Shown here piece after piece: positions 1-8,773 of a stretch of 20,498 nucleotides of DNA. The stretch lies in assembly GCA_003550305.1 (NCBI GenBank), contig QKYT01000316.1:105815-126312 (forward strand). Reading direction: 5' to 3'. The stretch's first letter is position 1; the number at the start of each line of letters is the position of its first letter. The position numbers and the translations under genes were made by a program. Source of the DNA: Glomus cerebriforme (Eukaryota; Glomeromycota; Glomeromycetes; Glomerales; Glomeraceae). The notes beneath the pieces were generated by a model. That model was not told where the DNA came from. It searched no databases and saw nothing but the letters and a program-made list of their open reading frames with translations.

Positions 1-16
1 ATTTGACATTAAAAAA

Positions 17-250
17 GGTATTTAGAGAATGGGAGTTGTTTGTTTCATATGAAGAATGTTTATTAACGTTCTTTTAGTTTTTCTTTTTGTAGAATTTGGT
101 CTGAAACTTTGAATTGGTATTTAGAGATTGTTTTATACGAAGAATGTTTTCACTTAATTTTTTTTTTTGTAGAATTAGATCTTGAACTTTGAATTGAAGG
201 GTGAAGAATACTTAGAAAATGGGATTGCTTTTTATACGAAGAATTATACT
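17..250. repeat. Tandem repeat, about 90-99 bp unit, 2.5 copies
   Basis: Copy 1 runs about 17-115, copy 2 about 116-205 and a partial copy 3 from about 206. Each copy begins with a variant of GGTATTTAGAGA, then has ATACGAAGAATG or ATATGAAGAATG. Copies 1 and 2 both continue with a T-tract ending in TTTTTGTAGAATT and a shared end GAACTTTGAATTG. The array may extend beyond the left edge of the window. The T-tract followed by TGTAG resembles a splice acceptor, but I see no coding sequence attached. From about 250 to 583 I see only AT-rich sequence that would include the 3' UTR of the kinase gene to the right. Confidence 0.75.
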
Positions 251-583
251 CAATTATTAGTTATGTAACCTTCTACTAGTCCACTTATATAATTTGTCAT
301 CAAAAAATAAAATAATTTATTTACAGTCAGTCTACAACTCAATATATTATACTTTAATTAATTAAAAGATTTAACTCATAGGATTTTAAATTACACTACC
401 ATAAAATACTTTAACGAAAAAAAATACAATTTAAAAATTCTAAATTTCATCATGATCTAAAAATAGAAATTATAAAATTAACATTTACAGTATATTAAAT
501 AAAGTTTATCAGTTTAAAATTTGCTCTCTCTTCAAAGTTTTCTGTTATAAGTAAATTGTTGAATTTCTTATTGAATCATGACT

Positions 584-2052
584 CTAAACGTCATTCAACT
601 TTACCATATCATTAATTTCCAATTGAGAAATTTCAATTTGTTGAGTTTCTATCAAATGAAACAAAATTTATTAGTATTTTAAATAAATATTTTCTCAAAC
701 AAAATAAAAATTAAATTACCTGAATATTCCAAGCTTATAATATTATCATATTGTTTATAATACCCATCGGAATTTTTTGGTTCGGGAAGTTTATCAAAAT
801 TGAGTAATCTACTTGTATAAATAGCTTCGGAATGTGTTTCATATGATAATCTGGTAGAAGACATATTATTAGTTTGTAATTCATTATTTATTTCATCAGC
901 TTCTGCAATTTGTCTTTGTAATTCTGTTTCTTCTGTTTCTTCTTCAAGTTCTATATACCATTGAGTTAAAATATCAAAAACTACTTCTGCAATTGGTCGA
1001 TTTAATGGATTTGCATCTAAGCATCTTTTAATTAAATGCTCAATCAATTGGGGTACTTTAATATCAAACCTCGGTCTAAGTCCTTGGCAAATTTTTATTG
1101 CTAAATTTTCATCATGGCATTTATCATAGTATGGAGGTAATCCAGAAATTATTTCATACATAATTATACCAAAACTATAAATATCAGAAGCTTTGGTGTA
1201 ATTTTGTCCTCTTAAAATTTCAGGAGCAATATAAGGCAAAACACCATAAATGCTTTTTTTTGTATCATATAATGCATTATAATCTGCTGGTTTGCATAAC
1301 CCCATATCAGTTATAAAAGCATAATTTAATGTTCTTAATATATTGCCACTATGTAAATCTCGATGAACTAGTTCATTTGCATGAATTAATTTAAGCCCAT
1401 CTGAAATATCCCATAAATTATTAATCTTGGTTGTCCAACTTGATTCATCATAATTTTTATCCAAATAATTTCGTAAACTTCCATTTTCTGCATAATCCAA
1501 AACCATCATATAATTATTTGTATTTGGATCTTGAGTTATTCCATAAATTCTAATAATAGTATCATCACCCATGAGTTTATGGTGTAATACGATCTAAATT
1601 ATACATTTTTTAAAAATATGTTAGTAAAAAATCAATACCAGCTTCAAAGTTTAATTAAATGGTAAATTAATTTATACCTCATTGACAAATTCTAATGTAA
1701 CATTTTCTGAATTATTTAAACTTTTCAAAGCCACATTTATAGATCCATATCTTTTCCAATTTTGATTTTTATTATCCCATTTAAGAATATATCCATCAAT
1801 CCATTTTGCTTTATACACTTTGCCAAACCCACCTTTTGCAATATATTTAATACCATAAAATATATCATAAGATATCCATTCTAATACTTTATCACATTTT
1901 TTTGCTGATAGCTGAGTATGTTGAATAAATTTGTCAATATTATCATTACCACTAGTCCAATTTTTGAAATTTTGTTGAAACCTTTTTGCATTACATGCAT
2001 TACACCAAGAAGGTCCAGTATTTTTTTGATTACATTCTTTACATAAACACAT
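584..2052 (-). CDS. Protein kinase with N-terminal zinc-ribbon-like segment (3 exons)
   Basis: A predicted serine/threonine or TKL-like kinase of the family hugely expanded in Rhizophagus. I join exons 2052-1678, 1593-720 and 648-584 (introns of 84 and 71 bp, phases 0 and 1), giving 437 residues. Residues 1-25 carry two CxxC pairs (C4/C7 and C17/C20), suggesting a small zinc ribbon. The kinase domain follows: glycine loop GGFGKVYKA (about 74-82), VALK lysine K110, HRDLHSGN with the catalytic Asp about 204, DMG in place of DFG (221-223), APE (248-250) and a DIYSFG helix-F motif. All residues needed for catalysis appear present. The tail is acidic and polar and ends in the short third exon, IEISQLEIN. 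The first ATG follows an in-frame stop just upstream. Without splicing, exon 1 ends in NEV-stop and exon 2 seems to start at MGDD, but the joined frame reads NEIVLHHKLMGDD. The exact substrate or pathway cannot be told. Confidence 0.9.
649..719 (-). other. Intron 2 of the kinase gene (71 bp, phase 1)
   Basis: The donor is GTAATT after TATTCAG and the acceptor is TTTGATAG. The split codon is G|AA (Glu). Reading through without splicing gives a weak tail (GNLIFILFEKIFI). Splicing gives SETQQIEISQLEIND, which matches the usual C-terminal tail of this kinase family as I know it. Confidence 0.75.
1594..1677 (-). other. Intron 1 of the kinase gene (84 bp, phase 0)
   Basis: The donor is GTATAA after the NE codons and the acceptor is AATTTAG. 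A matching phase-0 junction at the same place in the protein exists in the related kinase at the right end of the window (19902-19967), also after LNE. The conserved position supports both introns. Confidence 0.85.
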
Positions 2053-3060
2053 AGTACTAGTTTGAAAAATTATTCAAAAAAAAATTGTAATAATTTTAAA
2101 TAAATAATAAAATGATATCCAGGTAATTTTCATGAAATTCAAATGAAAATGATATATATTTCATTATTCAAATGACAACCGATATCGGTAATGACAGAAT
2201 GAACATAAACACTTTGTGCAATGATTCACATTTATACGCAATTACGCACGTGATGTTGATTCCCACGTGAATTGTTTGTGTTACAACAATGATTTTGCCA
2301 TCTCTCATTTCTTCTCTCTTTTTTTTAAATAAATAAACAAGCACTTGAGTTTTGATAATTATTTAGGTGTGAAATTTATTTTATTATTGGTATTATTTTT
2401 ATTAATATTAATATTAACTTTTATTTATTTTTTTAATTCTTTTTTTTTACAAAGTATTTATAGCATAATTTTAGAATTTTGTTTAAAGTAAACTGCTTCT
2501 TAAAGACAAAGCAAAGTTTTTTAACATACATAGAAGTACTCAATTATTGATTTTATCGACCTATGTTAAATATTTACAAAAGTTATGAGTATTTTTTGTA
2601 ATAATATTTATACGCGTTTTTTATGTTTATTTTATGTAAATAACTTATGAAAGTAATTTTAAGTTTTTTATATACAATATAAAATTATCTATAAACCCTT
2701 GTATTTTGTTACATGATGAAATTAATCACTTTTATTTTGAACTTTTTCATATTTTCAATTTTTAATTTTCTCTTATCATTATTTTTTGGTATAAAAAAAA
2801 TTTAAATTCGTTATTCTAATGACACTTTTAAATATAATTTATTCCCATATTATATAGTTTGATAAAATTATTCTTATAATTATTGTAAACTAATTCTTTC
2901 ACCTTCAATAGGAAATTTAAATACTTAGTTTCAACAAACTTTAGAATATTTCTTAAATTGAGTGAAGTATTACATCAAAATTGATGTAATATAGAGAATT
3001 ATTAAAGGCATTAAATAAATCAATTTAAATCGGTTTTTGCTGATTTTAAAATTATTTTTA
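2053..3060. promoter_or_regulatory. Upstream spacer of the kinase gene with paired E-boxes and a palindrome
   Basis: The proximal part of this spacer is the expected promoter of the leftward kinase gene. It contains two CACGTG E-box palindromes 17 bp apart (2247-2252 and 2264-2269) and a 12-bp perfect palindrome ACCGATATCGGT (2178-2189), all 130-220 bp upstream of the start codon. CACGTG is the classic binding site of fungal bHLH factors. Binding here is inference. From about 2300 to 3060 I see only AT-rich sequence with T-tracts and no gene. Confidence 0.35.
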
Positions 3061-3319
3061 GAAACGTAAAATTCTTAAAATGGAATGGCCATATAAATTA
3101 ATAGAATAANGATTTTGTCCCTATGATTATATTACATTTATTAAAACATAAAAGTATCAATGGATTAGAATGCTGTAAATCTTTTTGTAATCAATAAATC
3201 TAATTTTTTGTGGCATTGCAAGCAAGCTGTATTTCAATATAATTAGTAATTGCAGTATCTATAGTAACAGTTAATGACTCATGATGTTGAATATGTGAAT
3301 TTATATTACAAATAACAAA
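3061..3319 (-). pseudogene. Possible decayed coding fragment, family not recognised
   Basis: On the minus strand one frame stays open for about 85 codons except for two stops (a TAG and a TGA, eight bases apart start to start). It reads like protein: SHIQHHESLTVTIDTAITNY, then IEIQLACNATKN, then LQKDLQHSNPLILLCFNKCN. There is no clear start and an in-frame TAA lies just upstream. In DNA this AT-rich such a frame is unusual but not decisive. It could be a remnant of a mobile element. I cannot name the family. Confidence 0.3.
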
Positions 3320-4257
3320 TTAGTATAAAATTTTTGATCCTGAAATTTCTTCTTTTAGTTTGATATTCATAATAAGGAGTTTTAATATGATTAATTAATT
3401 TTTTTTCATTGATTTTGATCTCAATTCGTCAAAATGCCAAAATTTACCAAGAATTACGTCATGTTCCACACATAATCATTTTTTAATGATATTGAATATA
3501 GTTACTCCTCGTTGCATATCATGCACATCGTGCTTATAATGGCAATACGTCAGATGAGATATATTAATAANAACATATTTGTAATCAAAATGCATTATTA
3601 TTTGTGTTGAAATATCATTTGTCAAAATATCAAATTTTTATGATAAAGATCAAGAAATAATGTGTCATATTTTATACTATGCTCAAAAGATATAAAAAGA
3701 GATCTTTTTTCAAGATTTTTTCAAAAAAAAATTAATTCCCATTAAAACATATTCATTTATTATCTCTTAACAATCTTCTTAAATCTTGCTTGATTATATT
3801 AATTATATTTATATATTTCACCAGGATAACTGAAAGCAATTGTTCATAAGCTAAAAACTTTCACAAGCTTCGGCTGACGTGTAAAATAATTTCATTTTGA
3901 CTTTAAAGCACAAATTTTGAAAGAAGGAAAGGGAAATGAAGAATTACGAAAAGAATGAAGATAATGTATAAGAGAAAATGATGCGGCAACTTGGAAAAGG
4001 AAAGAAAGGAACAAGGAAGACCAATTGAGTGCTATATGATTCAGTGTTAAAGAAAAGAGCAATACATAAAGGGACAATACTGGAACGTAACTGAGAATCA
4101 ATGAGAGAAGTAGGAAAACATATGAGAGGTATATATTAAGTGTATTTCCTGTTGGCAGCATGCCATACTTCTGAATAATTCCTTTTAAAAATATTTTTTT
4201 TTATTCTCATGTATTATTTAATCATTTATTTTTTTTATTCTTTTTATAATTTTTTTT
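3320..4257. other. Gene-poor spacer
   Basis: No gene that I can support. About 3900-4130 has a purine-rich plus strand (many GAAAG and GGAAA words). This produces a long but low-complexity hydrophobic frame on the minus strand. One N lies at 3571. Confidence 0.5.
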
Positions 4258-4560
4258 ATACTTTATTAAACAAGGCGATGGGCATAATTTTTTTCTTTAT
4301 TTAGGAGATAGGTATTATTTTTGACAAAAGGTGAGTTATTGTTTAATTGCAATGAAGGTTTTTTTACGATTGAGTTTATGCTGCTCATATATTTCCCTTG
4401 TATTAGATTTCTTTTTTTTTTAGTTATACAAGAGATGGATGATTTCCTTGTATTAGATTTCTTTTTTTTTCTTTAGTTAAACAAGGAGATGAGTGATTCC
4501 CTTGTATTCGGTTTCTTTCTTAACTTTTTTTTTATTTTATTTAGACAAATAAAAAGATGG
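4258..4560. repeat. Hairpin-forming minisatellite, left array (degenerate)
   Basis: Degenerate copies of a unit of about 50 bp: TTAGTTAAACAAGG, then about 8 bases, then TTCCCTTGTATTAGATTTC and a T-tract. The best copies place ACAAGAGA or ACAAGGAGA (about 4428 and 4481) opposite TTCCTTGT and TCCCTTGT. Fainter copies lie at about 4270 and 4530. It is the same repeat family as the cleaner array at 4903-5185. Confidence 0.7.
4306..4397 (+). repeat. Dispersed repeat, copy 1 of 2
   Basis: GTGAGTTATTGTTTAATTGC and the following AATGAAGGTTTTTTTACGA, up to TGCTCATAT, recur near 6183-6270 with scattered substitutions (GTTAGTTATTGTTTAATTGT, then AATGAAAGTTTTTTTATGA). Copy 1 lies inside the left hairpin array. 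Copy 2 lies immediately right of the TIR element. Confidence 0.6.
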
Positions 4561-4736
4561 GTAAATACCTTTAGCACAAGATTCTTATAATTTCATATGT
4601 TTGGATCTTCTATTTTTTGGTCTATTCACTTCAGCTCTCTATCAAGGTAAATGTTATATTTACTTAGTAAACAGTAATGAATTTATTATTTTATTTATTT
4701 AATTAAAACTAACATTATTTTTATTAATATTATAGG

Positions 4737-4810
4737 GTGTGAGAAGTTTGCAGTGAGGCCATACTGCTTATATTATAATCAAAAATGGTCTCTTCACAAA
4801 CTTCTCACAC
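4737..4810. repeat. 74-bp foldback between the two hairpin arrays
   Basis: A perfect 14-bp inverted repeat, GTGTGAGAAGTTTG (4737-4750) and CAAACTTCTCACAC (4797-4810), continues as an imperfect stem for about 13 more bases (CAGTGAGGCCATA against the complement of 4784-4796). The loop is about 20 bases. It could be a very short MITE or the arm of a structured RNA. It is not a tRNA: no A or B box or anticodon arm is visible. No clear target-site duplication. Confidence 0.6.
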
Positions 4811-4902
4811 AGATAAGATTATTCTCCTTTTAAACATATTTTTTCTTTATTTTTTTTTAGTTCCTTCATGATTTTTTTTCTTTTTTTTTCTTAATTTATT
4901 TT

Positions 4903-5185
4903 GCTTAGATAAACAAGGGATGGGTGATTCCCTTGTATTAGACTTCTCTTTTTTTAGTTAAAAACAGGGGATGGGTGATTCCCTTGTATTAGATTTTTTT
5001 TTTTTTAGTTAAATAAGGGATGGGTGATTCCCTTGTATTAGATTTTTTTTTTTAGTTAAACAAGGGATGGGTGATTCTCTTGTATTAGATTTTTTTTTCT
5101 TTAGTTAAACAAGGAGATGTGTGATTCCCTTGTATTAGGTTTCTTTTTTTTCTTTAATTAAACAAGGAGATAAGTAATACTCTTA
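4903..5185. repeat. Hairpin-forming minisatellite, right array (about 49 bp unit, 5-6 copies)
   Basis: Units begin near 4913, 4964, 5013, 5060, 5109 and a faint one near 5158, spaced 47-51 bp. The core is a perfect stem-loop, ACAAGGGA - TGGGTGAT - TCCCTTGT, followed by ATTAGATT, a T-tract and TAGTTAAA. In copies 2-4 the stem changes (ACAGGGGA, ATAAGGGA, TCTCTTGT) still give G-U pairs if the array is transcribed. Copy 5 has one extra base in the left arm. No protein coding is seen. Confidence 0.85.
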
Positions 5186-5356
5186 AATGAGCATGAAATC
5201 AGCCTAGTAATTCAGTAATTCATTTATCTGAGTGATCATAGGATAACCTTTTCTTTCTTTTTTTTCTAGATTATTATTAATTAGATTTTAATGCTCAGCA
5301 AGTGGTTAAATTACAGTCAGCAAGTGGATAAGTTATGATCAAACAAACTCTTTATT
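5186..5356. other. Short spacer with a direct repeat
   Basis: Contains two copies of CAGCAAGTGG (about 5296 and 5317), about 21 bp apart. Otherwise AT-rich with nothing I can name. Confidence 0.4.
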
Positions 5357-6179
5357 CATATGGGCCGATTTGACTCCACATGATACGTTTATATCACTTA
5401 TGTGATAATAAAGAGATAGCATGTTAAAATCTGTTTATTGGTTCAATCTCACATGATAATCAACATAAATGAAGTACGAACGATAAAAAAAAGTCTTACA
5501 CAAATGAAAAGAAAATAATTTTTATAATTTTTTTAGTTTACATACAATTATTGTATAAAAAACTTCTATTAATTAATTGTAATAATGGTAACTATTATTA
5601 TAAATTAAAAACTATTTAGATTAAATTACAAAGAATTAAAATATTATTATAAAATCTATAAAAAAATAATAATTATTTAAAAAATCCACATCTTTATTAT
5701 TTTCTGTTGTTCTCTATTTATTCAATAAATCCTATAATAAAGAAAATAAGAATTAATAATTAATAATGGCTAAACAACTAAAAGTTTATATTTTAAAGGT
5801 TTAACTACAAAATATTTTTGCAATCTACAAACTATACAGCACCTCCTTTCCATTTAAACATTTTATAAATATACAATAACTTGTTTTCCATTATTATTTG
5901 TCATAGAATAATGTAAACATGTTTTTTATTAGATTTGCTGATTCCTATTCGATTCCTCAAAACCAATCTGCAACCAATCTGCTATATACTTTGTTAACAT
6001 GAAAAACATTAAAGAAAATATAGATCAACACGATTTTATGATTGATACAAGATCAGCTGTTGTTACTGGTTTATTTTATTGTGTTACAGATTTACAATTA
6101 TCATAAAAATCCAACCCTATGAACTAAAAAAATGAACTTTTATGTGACAAAATCGGGTGGAGCCAAATCAGCCTATATG
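5357..6179. mobile_element. Putative non-autonomous TIR element (MITE-like, about 0.8 kb)
   Basis: The left end CATATGGGCCGATTTGACTC (continuing CAC, 5357-5379) is matched by the reverse complement of the right end, CATATAGGCTGATTTGGCTC (continuing CAC, 6179-6157). That is 20 of 23 identical, with three transitions. ATATG occurs at both ends in direct orientation (5358-5362 and 6175-6179) and could be a 5-bp target-site duplication, though it also fits the inverted repeat itself. The interior is AT-rich with no transposase frame, so the element would depend on a transposase elsewhere. The superfamily cannot be assigned from the ends alone. Confidence 0.6.
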
Positions 6180-6182
6180 TTA

Positions 6183-6270
6183 GATGAACTGGTATTTTAT
6201 TTTGAATAAAGGTTAGTTATTGTTTAATTGTAATGAAAGTTTTTTTATGATGAGTTTATGGGTCTGCTCA
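6183..6270 (+). repeat. Dispersed repeat, copy 2 of 2
   Basis: Matches 4306-4397. It starts directly at the right boundary of the TIR element, so the element may have inserted at the edge of an older copy of this repeat. From about 6270 to 7100 there is AT-rich sequence without a gene I can support. Confidence 0.55.
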
Positions 6271-7099
6271 CATACATATATGTCTAAGGTTTTCCAAATA
6301 TAATTGTATTTGTCAGGATTCTTTTTAAATCTAGATGAAATCTGGTATATGTGTTTATTATTTAAATAAAATTATTGTAACCCAAACTCTACTATATCCC
6401 AAGTTAAACTTGAGAAATGGTTATGTTTGGACTATAACATACATAAAAGAATCTTCTATGATCATATGATAATTGATTTGTGATAATAAATCCATTACTA
6501 TGTATACTTAACCACTTAACTCTTTTTAAAAACCCTATTAACAGAACAATAAAAATGATTAATTATAAGAATCCTATCAAAGAAAGTGTTTATTTCTAAA
6601 TAATTAATTTAATACCTGACAATTTCATTTTGAACAAGCAATAATTCATCATAAAATTAATAATTTTCACTTTTAAGGATATAATTTAATTAGTTGATTT
6701 ATATATGCAGTAAAATAAGGTTATTCTTTTGCTTAAAGTGTATTGTCAGTATTGTTAAAATAAAACTTTAGTCTTTTTGGCTAGTTGTTCTGGCAGCTCT
6801 GCTGATGTGTTCCTACTGTTAAGTCTATTACTACTGAAAAATTTTGCATCAACTATATTCTGCTAAAGTTGAAGATATTATTAAATCACCTGAAGTTGAG
6901 TAGTTATCAAAGTTGAAGAAATTACTGTCTAAAGATGAATAGAAAGAAATATAGGAAAATGAGTCCCTAGGTTCAGAAACTTTACCGTAGTATTATATGG
7001 CCTAATATATCTTGTGTGTATCACAATGTACAACTACAGACATTATTAATTCTGTTAATTAAGACACAAAATATAAAACAAAGTAGGATGATTTGCTTT

Positions 7100-7500
7100 T
7101 ATAATGGAATGATTCTCTCCTGTGGATGAGTGGTAATGATAGTCCTCCATAATAGTGGTGGTTAATAATGATTACCTGTGATATTTGTAATGTAAATAAA
7201 TAAATAATAATCTTGATCTCTTCAATAAATAAATAAATAATATTCTTGTTCTTCTCTCTGTATTGGTAGTGGTGAACTGGTGAAAATGTCTGTCAATGAT
7301 AGTTCTCCATTAACTGTGGCTTTTGTAATAAATAATGAGTAAATAAATAAATAATGCTCTTGGTCTCTAAATAAATAATGTTCTTGAACATTTCAATAAA
7401 TAAACAAATAATGATCTTGATCTCTTCAATAAATAAATAAATAAATAATTCCTTGAACTCTTCAATAAATAAATAAACAATATTCTTGTTCTTCTCTCCA
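7100..7500. repeat. Minisatellite of AATAAATAAATAAT plus TCTTGATCTCTTC units
   Basis: About seven units of 30-45 bp alternate an (AAATA)n tract with a pyrimidine-rich spacer such as TCTTGATCTCTTC, TTCTTGTTCTTCTCTC or TCTTGAACTCTTC. Two longer spacers (about 7110-7190 and 7255-7330) are related to each other: both contain GGTGAA or GGTAAT, ATGATAGT and TCTCCAT or CCTCCAT words. This suggests a higher-order duplication. No gene. Confidence 0.75.
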
Positions 7501-7699
7501 TAAACTGGTGAATAATTTTTTTGATATTATATGAGAAGTTTCCTTAAAAAATCTAATGTGTCAATTAATTCGTCTCCATTTTGAAAGAAATCATCTATCG
7601 GTCCCATTTCAATATCTATCAAGTTATTAGTCACATTTAATCTCAAAAAGGCAAATGTACTACTGTAAATAACATAAGATAGCAAACATTTAAATACTG

Positions 7700-8280
7700 A
7701 AGATAGTGAAGAAGAGATTAAAGCAATGTTGAATAGCAAAAATTTACTGAATATATTACTATTGAGAAGGAGTTAGTCTGGAAGGATAAACCAGTAGTAA
7801 AGATTGGAGTGGTTAATATTGAAGGACCAATAAATATCATTGTTGAAGCATTAGTTATTATGGGAGAAAAATGCATTGATTTTATTGATAATAATAAATG
7901 CTTTAAAGAATCGTGCTGAATTGAACTAGTTCTGATAAAGCATCCTAAATGGGAGTCGCAGTAGAATGCCATGGACGTTTGCATTTACAATTAATTCCAG
8001 ATATGATAAACCAAATGGAAGATGAGTATGATGCAATGAAAGAATGAAAGGGAAAATAAGTGATTCTATTAACTAAGTTTTAAAAACTGCATAGAGTTAG
8101 AAACAGAAAGGTTGGTGGGTTTGGAGTTGCTAAATATTTGGAATGGACAAAAAAGTTGGAGGGAATAAATTCAATATTGAATGTGTTGAATGTGACTGTT
8201 AATACAAGTGATGAAAACAAATTTCTACATGAGATGCCACATTTAATAATACGTAATTGCATAACTAATGAAAAAAAATC
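7700..8280 (+). pseudogene. Decayed coding remnant, possibly retroelement-derived
   Basis: Protein-like stretches lie in series on the plus strand in shifting frames. About 7737-7916 is open for 60 codons (with KIGVVNIEGPINIIVEALVI and CIDFIDNNKCFKES). About 7948-8045 reads GVAVECHGRLHLQLIPDMIN, then QMEDEYDAMKE, ending in a stop. About 8095-8270 reads RVRNRKVGGFGVAKYLEWTK, then KLEGINSILNVLNVTVN. The order and spacing suggest one gene broken by frameshifts and stops. LVIMGEK sits where a retropepsin would have a D-T-G-A motif, so a retroelement protease is one guess, but it is weak. Minus-strand frames here look like shadows. Confidence 0.35.
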
Positions 8281-8340
8281 TTTGTAACTAAACAATTTTT
8301 TCCAACACCACGTGTACATTGTTAAAAAAAATAAAGCCAG

Positions 8341-8773
8341 AAATGTGGGCAAAAATAATTTATATAATATGTTGATAGTAAAAAATAAAACCAGCTATTT
8401 TGAAATCTACTGACAACTTCCTACTCTACTTTAGTTACGAAAGAGATCATAAATCTTTCTCACCTTTTTGACTGCATTTTTTGAGGGACAGTCGGGAAGT
8501 TGTTTTGTGATTTATCATTTAGTTTAGATAGTTATAGTTTGATGCCTATATCAGCCTAGGACAAATTTTGTGACCAAATATTTGCTTAATTTTATAAATC
8601 CGCCACAATGTACCATAGAATTATCAAATTATTGAATTTTTTCTTAAATGTAAAATAATTGGTAAAAAAAAATTAGTGTAACTAACATTATGCCACATGT
8701 TTGAAAATGAATTTAATGTTCCACATATTATAATACTGTTCACAAATACCTTTTTCTTTTATTAAATACAATA
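8341..8773. other. Gene-free spacer with a distant inverted repeat
   Basis: A 9-bp inverted repeat, ACAACTTCC (near 8412) and GGAAGTTGT (near 8495), spans about 90 bp. Otherwise AT-rich. This is also the expected upstream region of the BTB pseudogene. Confidence 0.35.

Noticed and set aside
3892..4161. Minus-strand open frame of 89 codons, highly hydrophobic
   Set aside because: It is opposite a purine-rich stretch (GAAAG, GGAAA words), which by itself removes stops and gives Leu/Ser/Phe-rich translation. No family, no promoter and no neighbour support it.
4737..4810. tRNA gene (74 bp, structured)
   Set aside because: It is a single long hairpin without cloverleaf arms or A and B boxes. I found no convincing tRNA or rRNA anywhere in the window.
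4258..5185. CRISPR-like array
   Set aside because: Spacing is regular, but the linkers are T-tracts related to each other, the genome is fungal and no cas-like gene is present. A minisatellite explains it.
7527..7739. Minus-strand open frame of 70 codons
   Set aside because: Short and unrecognised, next to the minisatellite. The end (MGPIDDFFQNGDELIDTLDF) looks protein-like but is too little to support a gene.
7718..7984. Minus-strand open frame of 88 codons
   Set aside because: Antisense to the plus-strand remnant at 7700-8280, which reads better as protein.
8080..8352. Minus-strand open frame of 90 codons
   Set aside because: Antisense to the last block of the same plus-strand remnant. 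Phe/Leu-rich shadow.
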